Assembly: GCA_951804985.1 (NCBI GenBank)
Contig: OX638131.1
Location: 55,232,604 to 55,296,603 of the forward strand
Length of the DNA stretch: 64,000 nt
Source of the DNA: Dryomyza anilis
Lineage: Eukaryota > Arthropoda > Insecta > Diptera > Dryomyzidae
Reading direction: 5' to 3'
The position numbers and the translations under genes were made by a program. How positions within the stretch are numbered: the first letter of the stretch is position 1; the number at the start of each line of letters is the position of its first letter. Under the pieces are notes generated by a model, which was not told the DNA's origin, searched no databases, and worked only from the letters and a program-made list of their open reading frames with translations. Of the stretch, positions 10,105-21,418 are shown piece after piece.

Positions 10105-10980
10105 AAAATGTATCTTCTGGGGGTGCCACGCCCAATGGTCCAATCACTCCCACATTCGGTGAAACCGTTTAGTATGGTTAAAAATAACGCTTAAATTTGC
10201 TATCCCAATTGCTGATACAATGTATTTTTAATTTTTGGGTTATATGGGAGGTGCCACGCCCATTCCACCAATCTTACCGAGATATAGCATATACTCTGTC
10301 CAGACCATAGCTGCCAACCTAAATTTTGACAAAAAATCTGTTTTTCTTACAGCGGTAGTTAAAAAATCTATTGACAGATTTATGCAATTAAAAAATCTAA
10401 CAGCCATTAAAAAATCTCTCATGCATTAAAAAATCTACCAAAAATCTGAAATTCCTAGAAAATGTTACAGACATCGCACATACAATAAAAAATCTAAAAT
10501 AGATGAAAACGCAAAAAAATATAGTGTTTTCAATATTAAATATAATTTAATAAATAAATATTAAAATTCATCCCATTTGTTATGAAAGATAATAAATAAA
10601 ATTCAGTAGTAATTTAAAAATGTTACTAAGAAATATACAAAAATAAAAACCTGTGAGAATAAAAAAATCTTTTCTGTAAGAAAAATCTTTCACGGAATTA
10701 AAAAATCTGATCAGATATCTTTTATCTACCGGCAAGTAAAGAAGCTGAAAAAGTAGATTTATCTGACAAAGTTGGCAGCTATGGTAGCAAGTTATATCGT
10801 TTTGAAAGTTTAGGTTGTATGGGAGGAACCACGCCCCTTTGTCCAATCCCGCCCATATATAGCCTATCATTCCCTTCATACCATACCGCATCTGTGGTAA
10901 AAATTTTATGATAATCGAATGAGCCGTTTAGACAGAGATGTGGAACAAACAAACAAACCAACCAACATTCAGATTTATTA
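10105..10980 (+). repeat. fly interspersed repeat ('ccacgccc' type), interrupted by a MITE
   Basis: Contains three blocks of the form GGGxGGxxCCACGCCCxxTxGTCCAAT (about 10,118, 10,248 and 10,818) and ends in a C/A-rich tail (acaaacaaacaaaccaacca, 10,945-10,966) before 'cattcagatttattatatta'. Repeats with this kind of ending are common in fly genomes and often derive from 3' ends of RTE-like retroposons. That link comes from general knowledge and is not shown here. The similar 'ataccctcacc' repeat is found at 60,590-60,960. Confidence 0.5.
10304..10785. mobile_element. MITE with CATAGCTGCCAAC terminal inverted repeats
   Basis: Left end ACCATAGCTGCCAACCT and right end GTTGGCAGCTATGGT are inverted repeats of ~15 bp. 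The interior is built from repeated TTAAAAAATCT/AAAATCTG words on the left and their complement on the right, giving a long weak palindrome. No target duplication is evident (8 bp left GTCCAGAC, right GTAGCAAG). The CA...TG ends would suit a hAT MITE, but this is unproven. Confidence 0.6.
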
Positions 10981-11028
10981 TATTAATAGGATAGGATTTA
11001 AACGAAGCGAGCCAATAATTTTGTTTGG

Positions 11029-11445
11029 TCAGGTTACCGGAAATTTTCGTTTTTTGCTACGTACTAAAGAAAGCTTATTACCTTTGTCTCTGTGGTATAT
11101 TCTTTTAGGAAGCATGTCTTCACAAGGACTTTTAGCATAACTGCATTCAACTTCAACAAAATCTGCAATAATATTTCTAAATTTTTCGGGTATTAGAAGA
11201 AGTCTTTCTGTATTTCCTCTTTTGAAGCACAAATAAGCTGACTTCATCTGAAACCATTTTCTTCTTATTTGTGTAGACGTTTTGTTAGGAAAACCTCGCA
11301 TTTTCATTGTGTTAGCAATTTGAACAAATGTGTGGTGAGTGGTTGATGTTGTTCCATGTACATTTTGCATTTCTTTCATAAGATTTAACATACATTCAAT
11401 CTCTGTTGAAATCCAAAAATTACGTTTCACTTTATGGTCAGACAT
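11029..11445 (-). CDS. Myb/SANT-like DNA-binding protein, 138 aa
   Basis: An uninterrupted 138-codon frame, notable amid decayed sequence. Residues ~9-75 look like a Myb/SANT (trihelix-type) domain: an N-terminal FWISTEIECMLNLMKEM helix, HTFVQIANTMKMRGF, then TSTQIRRKWFQMKSAYL with the typical spaced Trp and basic residues of a recognition helix. The C-terminal third is basic (RSKKRKF). Such small proteins occur as the second gene of PIF/Harbinger transposons and as fly MADF/SANT regulators. No DDE transposase lies nearby. The start is the first Met, 22 bases from the hAT-like insertion duplication at 11,468, so the upstream region has been displaced. Whether it is expressed is unknown. Confidence 0.5.
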   Translation of the reverse strand: MSDHKVKRNFWISTEIECMLNLMKEMQNVHGTTSTTHHTFVQIANTMKMRGFPNKTSTQIRRKWFQMKSAYLCFKRGNTERLLLIPEKFRNIIADFVEVECSYAKSPCEDMLPKRIYHRDKGNKLSLVRSKKRKFPVT

Positions 11446-11587
11446 CTATAATTTTTTAACAATCACGGTTCAGAGTAGTGACGGGTAAATCGATTTCGAT
11501 ATTAGTCGAAAATCGATTTTTTCGTTAATTCTACGCCCAGCAAAAAATCTCTAACCGATAGTCATCGATATTTCGAACTGGTTCGCA

Positions 11588-13312
11588 CCCCAGCAAAAAA
11601 GGTAACTGGTAACTAACCGGTTAGCTAATTGGTAATTGCAGGTCATTCTGCCGGTTACCTTTGTTCTACCATCGGGAGAAAGGTAACCGGCAGATTCCTA
11701 TCTGTGTGAAGTACATGTGATAAGACACATGTACTTCACACAGATAACTAAAGCATTGCGCTCATTTAAAAATAATCTTGTTGTCTCTTTTGCACCTCTT
11801 GCTATTTTCATGTCGTATTGCCAGACTAAAAAAATATTTTACAGAAAAATAAAACAGTATTGCCATAATTACTTTTTTCATATATATTTTTATTTAGTAT
11901 ACTATATTAAACAATTGTTTTAAAAAGTAATTAAATTAATAAAAATCATAACATAATGTCCACATCGTCGGTAAAGACGTCTTTATGATCCTTATTGTAA
12001 ATTTTTTCACGAATTTCCTGTTGTTTCACTGGAGATCAGCACTAGGTATTCGAGTGTGCGACTTTCGCAGCTCATCTTCGGGGCACTGTACGAAACGTGT
12101 ATGAGCGCCGGTGGCATCATAAACACGTGAAAAGGTCATTTGAATTAGAATTAAACTGCTTACCAAGATAAATGATTTCTGGACAAATTATGTCCATCAA
12201 CTCCAGAAATGATTTCAAACAACCATTTTCATCATAGTACGTCCATCGAAGGCATCTCCCTTTTTGGAACGAATGGTCCTAGAAAAATTACAATATATGT
12301 TTTGAAAGGGTAATTTGAATTAGAAATTAACTGCTTACCAAGATAAATGATTGCTGGACAAATTATGTCCATCAACTCCAGAAATGGTTTCAACAACTAT
12401 TTAAAGGGGGTCTTTTGTTGTATTCTCCCTTTTTGGATCGAATGAGCGTACTTATATAAGGCATAGCTGGACATATTATGCCTAACAACTCCTCAAACGT
12501 GTTTCATCAACCGTTTTCCTCCTTTAATGGCCAACGAGGGTGTCTACTATTCTAAAACAGATAGAGCTAGTATAAAAAGTTATATATTTTTGGATAGGGC
12601 TTAAAATTTTGATTTAGAATGTTTACTTTACAATGTGATCCTTTGATAAGAACTCACCAACAACCCTTGAAAGTGGTTCTATCATTAACCTTCAAAAAAA
12701 TATGCCAGAGGATTTACGGAATTGTGGCGGAACTAGAAGGAGTTGTAGAAAAATGTTTATATGGCCAGATAGGTGAATACATTGCGAACTGAACCCAGCA
12801 ATTTTTATGATGATCCTGGGAATCATTAGAGCCAACAACCATGTTTAGCTACATGTCCACTGCTTTTTGGAACTTTAAACTGGTTCTGTCGGCTAAAGTA
12901 AATAATTCACATACATGTCAGTGATACTAATTGAAAGATATTGATAATACCTGTCGATCCATGTAGGAGTATCCTGCTCCTTTTGTCCACAAATCCAGAG
13001 AAACCTCAAAATCCGTCAACATTTTGCCATTTGTCAAAATTCTCTTGTTCTTCTTTCCAGCTGCCAAACGCTTGTTTTGTTCCAATTCCACCAGTTCCGC
13101 ATATTTTGACAGAAAATAGTTGTTGAAAAAAAAGTTGTTAACTTCACACTCGCATGCTTTAGTTAGAAAGGGATGTCTTGTCACATGTACTTCACACAGA
13201 TAGGAATCTGCCGGTTACCTTTCTCCCGATGGTAGAACAAAGGTAACCGGCAGAATAACCTGCAATTACCAGTTAGCTAACCGGTTAGTTCCCAGTTACC
13301 TTTTTTGCTGGG
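11588..13312. mobile_element. 1.7-kb DNA transposon with ~130-bp terminal inverted repeats
   Basis: The arm at 11,588-11,719 (beginning CCCAGCAAAAAAGGTAAC, with CTAACCGGTTAGC and CCGGTTACCTTTGTTCTACC inside) is repeated inverted at 13,182-13,312 nearly perfectly. The interior has minus-strand segments that look like small exons. One ends ...GAGTTGATGGACATAATTT and the splice-donor-like GTAAGC, and that exon-plus-intron stretch is present twice (about 12,133-12,225 and 12,302-12,395) with a diverged third version near 12,440-12,530. A minus frame of 85 codons occupies 12,927-13,184. No transposase family was recognised. The flanks show no clear target duplication. It lies between the hAT-like left end and its minisatellite. 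Confidence 0.65.
12927..13184 (-). CDS. unrecognised 85-aa frame inside the TIR element
   Basis: Possible first exon of a gene carried by the 11,588-13,312 element. The frame starts just inside the right inverted repeat and reads inward: a Cys/Glu segment, an F/N-rich stretch, a basic AAGKKNKR segment, then LTDFEVSLDLWTKGAGYSYM. It lies upstream, in the same orientation, of the splice-donor-bearing segments at 12.1-12.5 kb, which fits a multi-exon transposon gene. No domain was recognised. It could also be a chance frame. Confidence 0.25.
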   Translation of the reverse strand: MTRHPFLTKACECEVNNFFFNNYFLSKYAELVELEQNKRLAAGKKNKRILTNGKMLTDFEVSLDLWTKGAGYSYMDRQVLSISFN

Positions 13313-13322
13313 CGGGAACCGG

Positions 13323-13625
13323 ACAATTCATCGTATCACAATTCATCGAACACAATTCATCGTATGCACAATTCATCGTACCCACAATTCATCGAACACA
13401 ATTCATCGTATGCACAATTCATCGTACCCACAATTCATCGTATCACAATTCATCGTATCACAATTCATCGTATCACAATTCATCGTATACACAATTCATC
13501 GTATCACAATTCATCGTATGTTCAGTTCATTTTATGCACAATTCATCGTATCCATCGAACACAATTCATCGTATGTACAACTTATCGTATGCACAATTCA
13601 TCGTATACGCAATTCATCGTTACAA
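13323..13625 (+). repeat. minisatellite (CACAATTCATCGTAT)n, left arm
   Basis: About twenty units of 14-15 bp with core ACAATTCATCGTAT. The reverse complement occurs at 25,016-25,100 next to the opposite hAT-like end, so the two arrays form inverted sub-terminal arms. Open frames of 115 and 102 codons across it are repeat artefacts. Confidence 0.9.
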
Positions 13626-15198
13626 ATTTATTTGTTATTAATATTTTATTGAAGTTGCATACAACTCTTTAATTGAATAAAAACATATTACTAATATAAA
13701 TTCCATTTTTGTTTATAAATATTTGAGTTAAAATGTCATCGATAACAAATGCAGCGCAAATGTAGCGTGAAAATTTCATGCTGAAAAAATGGCGACCGCT
13801 CACTAAACAAGTTGATGGTAGCATGCCATTCAAGATCAAATTGCTCAACAGCTCCTCAACTGCTGAGGTCGCTGAATGCAGCCAATGTAAATCGGGCTTA
13901 TGCTACTCTGTATTACAGAGTATTCGATTTATATGGGAAATGCATGCAAGTTTTGGAGCACAAAATACATTGTACTGATGGTACACTGTATAAAATTCGT
14001 TCAGATTTCTTTTTCACATTACTTTAATTACGATAAAATTGATTAAATACACTAATTAAATAGTTATAATTAACTAAAAACACATATCAACATGATAAAT
14101 ATTAATAATTGAATGCTCCAATGTATGCATTATTTTATGTAATGATAATAAATAGATGTGACTGTAACACTACAAATTTGTTCACTTTTTTATTCATAGA
14201 AACTAATAATAATTATAGTTAATAAGTTGAACTAACGCAACCTTAGCAAACAATAACAAAAGCCTCTGCAGATGGCAGTCAGCAGCTGCTATCTGTTCAT
14301 ATTTTCAATTTCAGCGGAATTTGCGTTTGTTGTCAAATATTTCACAAAAAACATTTTGAATTAAAAACATGTGTATATAAAAAATATAAATAATTAAAAA
14401 ATAATGAATACATAATATCTATAAAAACTTTTTATTACTTTTTAATTGTAGGCTATGGAAAAATCATTGAATGACTGTTTGCGATGATACTTAAAAGTGA
14501 TAATTTGTCATCAATTTCTTATCAGAAAGTATAAATAATATTAGCATTTAAACGATGCATTATTTTATAAGAAGTAATTTTTTTATGTATTAAAACATAT
14601 TTGTAATAAAAAAAATAAAAATTTTCAATTTTAAAATAATAAAATATTTTTTTCAAAATATTAATGAGAAGATACAACCATTGGATATTGATTAGCGAAT
14701 GAAAGGAGAAAATGGGACAACATTTTAGTTCATGCTCTCATAGGTTTAAAATTCTTTTTATTTTCAATTCTTTATTTACTTGTGATTAATAAATTTATCA
14801 AGAAAAAATATGGAATTAAAAATTAACAGTACAGTTTTGTTTTCCTACATTAATAAAAAAAATACCAGCAATGCAAAAATGTCCGTCCGTCTGTCCTTTT
14901 TTTTTGGTTGTCACTGACAAATTTCCGTCTGTCCTTTATGTTTTTTTTATGATACTTTGTTATTTTTTCAAAATGCATCTCTGATGTAATACATGAGCTT
15001 TTGTTCGAATTATAAAAAAATTAAAATTTTTCGACTGTGTCGCTTTCGCATTTTCATTTCAGCAATAAATGTTAAAGATCAAGTATTTCATATTGCAAAA
15101 AATGAATGCTTTTTCACTTGCATCGCTTTCTTTGTTGCGGTCGTTCCTAAGACTCCATTCATCCGCCATTACATGAAAAATAAAAGAATATATTATTA
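13626..15198. other. no recognised gene; A/T-rich interior
   Basis: A more complex patch at ~13,770-13,985 has overlapping short frames (one with QLLRSLNAANVNRAYATLYY) that match no family I recognise. A frame at 14,993-15,256 (87 codons, starting MSFCSNYKK) is likewise unassigned. The rest is A/T-rich. Confidence 0.4.
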
Positions 15199-15412
15199 CA
15201 CCCAGAAAAAAATTCCCTCAAATCCCATTAAAATTGGTCAATTGGACAATTATTGATTTAATAGTATACAAAAAATAAATCTTCTCATATAAACTCAATG
15301 GCAATGTCATGGTATTTTCTAGTATTTAATGATATTTTCCGATTAAGATAATAATTTATCCTTATTTTTAATAGTAAAAAACTATTATTTTTATAGTATT
15401 TTTTTCTGGGCG
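15199..15412. mobile_element. MITE, CACCCAGAAAAAAAT ends, TA flanks
   Basis: Left end CACCCAGAAAAAAAT and right end TTTTTTTCTGGGCG are inverted repeats, each flanked by TA (15,197-15,198 and 15,413-15,414). The TA duplication and 214-bp size suggest a Tc1/mariner-type MITE. The interior is A/T-rich with inverted ATAGTA words. Confidence 0.6.
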
Positions 15413-15550
15413 TAGCTAAATTTTATAAAAAATTATTGAAAAAAAATATATATAAACCGAATACCCATAGTGACACTACAACACAGTCTGTGAAACGGCA
15501 CGCTATCCGAGCGCTCTCGATATAAACGATAGTCATTTCTGGAACATATA

Positions 15551-16533
15551 CACTCAGAAGAAAATGTACCATTAAGTACTTTATGGTACGACCATTTATC
15601 TTATGGTTCATGTATTAATAGTTTTTCTTTTTAAATCAAAAGTTTTCTAATTAATTCAATAGTATTTGAAAAATTCAGTACCATAAATTTAAATATTTCA
15701 ATATTATTATTTTAAATAGAATAAATACTGTTGTTTTAATGGTTTCCTCCTATAATAATAAACGTGGTGAAAAAAAACATAAAAACGAATGCAAACATAT
15801 TCGTTTTGTACGTCATTCTGCGTGATTACTCAAAATGGTCGCATGTATTTTTTTGCAGACTAAAGTACTACAATCAATTATTGGAAACCAAAGCAAACAT
15901 TAAATGGGTTATAACCTTTTGCAGCAAGAAGTGTCTTTTTATGTGTGTGTTGTAAAAGTGAATATCAATTTCGATATTTAAATAAAATAATATATACAAT
16001 AATTCCTCCTATAATAATAAACGTGGTGAAAAAAAACATAAAAACGAATGCAAACATATTCGTTTTGTACGTCATTCTGCGTGATTACTCAAAATGGTCG
16101 CATGTATTTTTTTGCAGACTAAAGTACTACAATCAATTATTGGAAACCAAAGCAAACATTAAATGGGTTATAACCTTTTGCAGCAAGAAGTGTCTTTTTA
16201 TGTGTGTGTTGTAAAAGTGAATATCAATTTCGATATTTAAATAAAATAATATATACAATAAATAAACTAAAATACATTTTTGTTTTAATAAATTATTAGG
16301 AAAATGTAATTCGACTATACCATAAAATTAATACGTATAATTAAATTTTTATAGGTCTTTCTTATTGACATTACAATATCACATTATAAAATTTATGGTA
16401 CAACCACACATTGTATTAAGAGTTTCAATAATACAGAACTGATGGGACGCATCCTATTGACCTATTTCAATGGTATAAATTATTGTTTTTCTATTGAAAT
16501 ACTATCAATTTACCATGATTTTTTTTCTGGGTA
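15551..16533. mobile_element. related MITE with an internal 260-bp tandem duplication
   Basis: Ends CACTCAGAAGAAAATG and TTTTTTTTCTGGGTA resemble those of the preceding MITE and are TA-flanked (15,549-15,550; 16,534-16,535). Inside, 15,743-16,002 is repeated immediately as 16,003-16,262 with no difference that I can see, producing two copies of the same 63-codon frame. Remaining interior words (ACCATAAA, ATGGTAC) are arranged symmetrically. Confidence 0.6.
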
Positions 16534-17040
16534 TAGAACCAGTTGCCGGCACACATGAATATGAGAAAAGCGGGAGGCATGATTATGCACAAAGGGAATA
16601 ATTGTGTTATTCTCAAATTCACCTCGGTGCGAATGTGGGTCCGATAGCAGCATCGCTTCAGCACTATAGTAAAATCATCGACAAGGAAAGAACATCAAAA
16701 AAAAAAATTAAGTGCGCCGAGGAATAAAATGTTTGTGTAAATTAATATATATTTTTTTGTGATTTAAGTTAAAATATTTAATTTTTTTTAGTGCGATCTA
16801 ATGAAAAGTAATAAAAAAATTGGCCGGAAACAAATAAAAATAATTTTTGTTTTTTTTTTTGAAAGCAATAGTAATTTTTTTTGTATTCAAAATTTCAAAA
16901 AAATAGGGTAATACCCATTTTCTTATTAGCTTGCAGCCGAAGGAACGAAAATTAAAGGCGCTAATCGATCAGGAATTCCCTCGGATCATCAGCCAATAAC
17001 GCAGCTAAGTGCAAAAATTATTGAAAGAAATTTAGCGTCA
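16534..17040. other. no recognised feature
   Basis: Between the MITE and the tandem repeats. A more complex patch at 16,925-17,040 (containing CGGATCATCAGCCAATAACG) may belong to the transcript-like array to the right. Confidence 0.35.
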
Positions 17041-17477
17041 GTCAAACCGGCTGCGAGCCAATTTGCTCATCTTGTTTCAAATTGATTTAAAATCCGTGCC
17101 CTACAATATAAATAAGTGCATACTAACCTAGCTTTTTATTGAAATATTCCAATAAAAATTATAGCGCTACATAGGATGCGTATTCCCGCGCAAAATCCTG
17201 GAAAAAATGGGAAAATCATAAAAAAAAATTTAAATTTTAAATTCCTAAAATAAAACCAGTCAAACCGGCTGCGAGCCAATTTGCTCATCTTGTTTCAAAT
17301 TGATTTAAAATCCGTGCCCTACAAAATAAATAAGTGCATACTAACCTAGCTTTTTATTGAAATATTCCAATAAAAATTATAGCGCTACATAGGCGGCGTA
17401 TTCCCGCGCAAAATCCTGGAAAAAAATGGGAAAATCATAAAAAAAAATTTAAATTTTAAATTCCTAAAAATAAAACC
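17041..17477. repeat. 218-bp tandem duplication
   Basis: GTCAAACCGGCTGCGAGCC and the following ~218 bp (17,041-17,258) are repeated at 17,259-17,477 with only a few changes (for example aggatgcg/aggcggcg). On the minus strand each unit contains TTATATTGTAG-like and AATAAAAAGC stretches that could be a splice acceptor or a polyadenylation signal. Confidence 0.8.
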
Positions 17478-17546
17478 TATACTTACCCGAATATTCCATT
17501 GAAGAGTCCATCGTAGCGATCCCGTCTGGTCCACATCCGCGGCGAA

Positions 17547-18957
17547 AACTAGCAAAGAAACATAAAATTAATCAAGAGACAAAACCAAAAATTTATAAAG
17601 AAAACCTGAAAAGAAAAATTAAAGAAAACCTGTAACGAAAAATTAGAGAAAACCTGAAAAGAAAAATTAAAGAAAACCTTAAAATAAAAATTAAAGAAAA
17701 CCTGAAACGGAAAATTAAAGAAATCCCTGAAAATAAAAATTAAAGAAAACCTGAAAAGAAAAATTAATGAAAATTAGAAGCAAGTCCATAGGAAAAATTA
17801 AGATTAAAATGTTTAGTAATTAGTTTTATTTCTGCAAATAATATTTTTTTTAATCCATACCTTTGTAAAATAAAATTCAAAGAAAAGTCCTAAAAGAAAG
17901 AAAAAATATTTAGGAAAGTGAAGGAAAATACCATTGATATATACTTACCCAAATTACATACTGAAGCGATATTGGACGTTGTTTCCAATTACATTACCCC
18001 CTCCCCAACAACTAGCAAAGAAAAGGAAAATTATTGTTTTTTTATTTAGAAAAGAAACATAAAATTAATCAAGAGACAAAACCAAAAATTTATAAAGAAA
18101 ACCTGAAAAGAAAAACTAAAGTCTGTAAAGAAAAATTAGAGAAAACCTGAAAAGAAAAATTAAAGAAAACCTTAAAATAAAAATTAAAGAAAACCTGAAA
18201 CGGAAAAGAAAAATTATCGAAAACCTGAAAAGAAAAATTAAAGAAAATTAGAAGAAAGTCCATAGGAAAAATTAAGATTAAAATGTTTAGTAATTAGTTT
18301 TATTTCTGCAAATAATATTTTTTTTAATCCATACCTTTGTAAAATAAAATTCAAAGAAAAGTCCTAAAAGAAAGAAAAAATATTTAGGAAAGTGAAGGAA
18401 AATACCACTGATATATACTTACCCAAATTACATACTGAAGCGATATTGGACGTTGTTTCCAATTACATTACCCCCTCCCCAACAACTAGCAAAGAAAAGG
18501 AAAATTATTGTTTTTTTATTTAGAAAAGAAACATAAAATTAATCAAGAGACAAAACCAAAAATTTATAAAGAAAACCTGAAAAGAAAAACTAAAGTCTGT
18601 AAAGAAAAATTAGAGAAAACCTGAAAAGAAAAATTAAAGAAAACCTTAAAATAAAAATTAAAGAAAACCTGAAACGGAAAAGAAAAATTATCGAAAACCT
18701 GAAAAGAAAAATTAAAGAAAATTAGAAGAAAGTCCATAGGAAAAATTAAGATTAAAATGTTTAGTAATTAGTTTTATTTCTGCAAATAATATTTTTTTTT
18801 AATCCATACCTTTGTAAAATAAAATTCAAAGAAAAGTCCTAAAAGAAAAAAAAATATTTAGGAAAGTGAAGGAAAATACCATTGATATATACTTACCCAA
18901 ATTACATACTGAAGCGATATTGGACGTTGTTTCCAATTACATTACCCCCTCCCCAAC
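17547..18957 (-). repeat. three ~470-bp tandem units with splice-bounded mini-exons
   Basis: Units start at 17,547, 18,010 and 18,484. On the minus strand each contains a 62-63 bp block bounded by acceptor-like TTTCTTTGCTAG and donor GTAAGTAT. Blocks lie at 18,423-18,485 and 17,949-18,011 (identical) and in diverged form at 17,487-17,548. A fourth copy at 18,897-18,957 runs into unique sequence upstream. The intervening ~405 bp are made of AAAACCTGAAAAGAAAAATT repeats. All three frames of the repeated block contain a stop, so any exon would be non-coding. It could be a duplicated exon array of an unrecognised transcript, or chance splice motifs in a satellite. Confidence 0.6.
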
Positions 18958-21337
18958 AGAGCTCTATTGTGGTAGGATATAAATTAGGTGAAATCATTCC
19001 TGAAATAAAGTACGCGCTGGCTCTGAATATTTGGTCCGCGTTTGAAAGTGGAATATGTCTGCACCCCGGCGGAGACTATAAAATGTTTGCTGGCTCGTAA
19101 TATTTGGTAGTTGTTGTAAAATTTTTAGAGTTGAATTTATTTTACATTTATTTAATTAAAGAACACTTTTTATTGTTTTAACACTTTTATTAAATTTACT
19201 ACCTCCACTTCAGGCTAACTAAACTACAATCTTTTAAATGGCAACGAAAGGTATTAACAATACCTTCGTTGCAAACTTTTCTTAAATTCTATTCTCACTA
19301 TGTTCTAGTGAGTTTTCACTTTCACTCAATTTTGGCGTAAGTGACTTTTGAAGAAAGTCCGACTTGCAGTTTTTGGCTGACACAATTGCGAAATATCAAT
19401 ATTGTTGGCAAACGCTGCTCTGCTTATTTTAACGTAGCCCCCTAATCATACAATGATACATTCTATTACAAGAGGTGTGGTCTAAGTAAAGCTTTAGCGC
19501 TTTGCCGAATTATCGCAAGCTTTTGTTAACTGTGGAAGCTAACTTGAAAGAGGTGTGTTCTACGCAAAGCTTAGCGCTTTGCCAAATTATTATCATTGTT
19601 GCCAACGTGAAGCGTTTGTTACTTATTATTAATTCAATATCTCATATCAAGTCATAATTAAAACAAAGTAAACGATTTAGATTAGTGATGTCGATTTAAG
19701 AAAAAAAAACTAATACCTTATATAGGAATTCGTTAAAATTTATTGTTAAAACAGTGGACATTATGCCATCATTTCTTTTTTATTTACATGCATATATGTA
19801 CATATTCATTAAAAATATATATTTTCATTTAAATATAATGCATTTTGGTGAATTTCAATTCAATAATCAAACACTGTCCGTAATATCAAGTACCCAAAAG
19901 TCATAAATTCAGCATCACTAAAAAACTACAAAAGTACCACGAAGTAGATCGAAGTAGATTAGCAGATAACTTTTTTTTCCACCAATGTATTTTGTTGTTG
20001 TACAACTGCTACTTGACAAAACTGCTACTCTACATCTGTGAGTCTCACTGTATCTCCTACACTAAGAAAACAAAGATGATTACCAGAAATATCACAGCCC
20101 TAAATATCAAGTTATTTACAAATTATTTAGATCGTCCATGAGGGAACCATCACTCAAACATCCGACAAATACGATAAATATTTCTAGCAAATATCTTTCA
20201 CATTTGTGATTATTTATAGCAACCATCAATTAAACATCTTACAAATAGGAAGATAGTTGAGGAATATTTGGAAAAGGTACTCCATTAGAATTCGCGGAGT
20301 AATTTTTATTGAATTGAAATAAAAGAAATCAAAAGTATTTTTATTTATTCTAAACTTAAAACAGTATCTTGGTTATACATCGCCATTGTCTTTATAAATC
20401 ATTCGAAGGTAAAATTGTACAACGACTTAAGACTTCTTCGCAGAAGAACCAAATCCGACCGGCGACGCTATCACCAAAGTAAACTCTGAAAAGAAATATT
20501 TTCCATCACGTGATGATAATTTAAATAACATGATATTTTATTTTCACTTCTACCATTAAAATGTAATATTTGAGTTGGCACTTTTTTACACCATTGAATT
20601 TACTTAATTGTTGTGGACAAATCGAACGTAAGGAAAAGTACGCCATTTTCATTTTGAATGGTAGTTAAATGTCAAAATACCTCAAAATTTTGCTGCAAAT
20701 GTCCAAGAACTCAGGATGTTTGCTATCAGTCAACTGTAAATATCTCAATGTTCATTGCTGTTGTGACAAACATCTCGTAACTATCTACATATATGTCATA
20801 TTCAAAAAATATTAATAGTTTCGCTGCAACTCTATTGAAACTTATGGGATGTTTGAATATTTGCTACATTTTTTTTCCGCGTCGTATTTTTGTTTATTAT
20901 TCATTTTATTTTGTTCACATCACTGTGTTTATATTTATTTTTTTTTTGTTTGATTACTCGATTTACCTTTTTTTTTTTCATTTTACTATTTTTTTGTCAC
21001 ATTCACGTAATTTTAGTTCATTTTTTTTTTGCTTACTTTGTCATTTTTTTTTAAATTATTTTTTTTTTGTCCACTGTATTTTTTTTATCTTATTCGTTTT
21101 ATTTTTTGTTGATTCCATTTTTTTATGCATTTAAATTCGCGTTATATATTTTGTCACTATTTAATTTTTCTCAGTTCATGATTTTTTTTCGGTGTCTCAT
21201 AGTGCCCACTGTGATAGTTTTTTTTGTTGGCACTGAATTTTTTTATATACACTTTTGCTTTCATTATACTTACCAATGTGTGTTTCGCCTGTTGTCCTGT
21301 GATGTTTTCCAAACACTCCCGGCACTCGCGTTAACAT

Positions 21338-21340
<3 letters not shown>
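18958..21340. other. no recognised gene; possible LTR-like stretch
   Basis: 18,958-19,100 is moderately complex. From 19,117 a stretch begins TGTTGTAAAATTTTTAG, like the inverted end of an LTR, but no partner or primer site was found. 20,870-21,330 is T-rich and gives spurious hydrophobic frames. Confidence 0.4.

Positions 21341-21410
<70 letters not shown>
21341..21410. repeat. (AT)n microsatellite, 70 bp
   Basis: Uninterrupted alternating AT, followed by a T run. It directly abuts the 3' end of the minus-strand LINE-B copy, so it may be the LINE tail (A run) plus its target. Confidence 0.95.

Positions 21411-21418
<8 letters not shown>

Noticed and set aside
12040..12130. Host gene exon (frame with GAHTRFVQCPEDELRK)
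   Set aside because: A short open stretch inside a TIR-bounded transposon; no domain recognised, so not called separately.
13305..13672. Two overlapping ORFs of 102-115 codons
   Set aside because: They translate the CACAATTCATCGTAT minisatellite and are not conserved in the inverted array at 25.0 kb.
17547..18957. CRISPR-like array
   Set aside because: Units are ~470 bp direct repeats without short constant repeats and unique spacers, and the context is a eukaryotic genome.
19117..19700. Solo LTR starting TGTTGTAAAATTTT
   Set aside because: Only one end looks LTR-like; no matching end, duplication, or primer site could be found.
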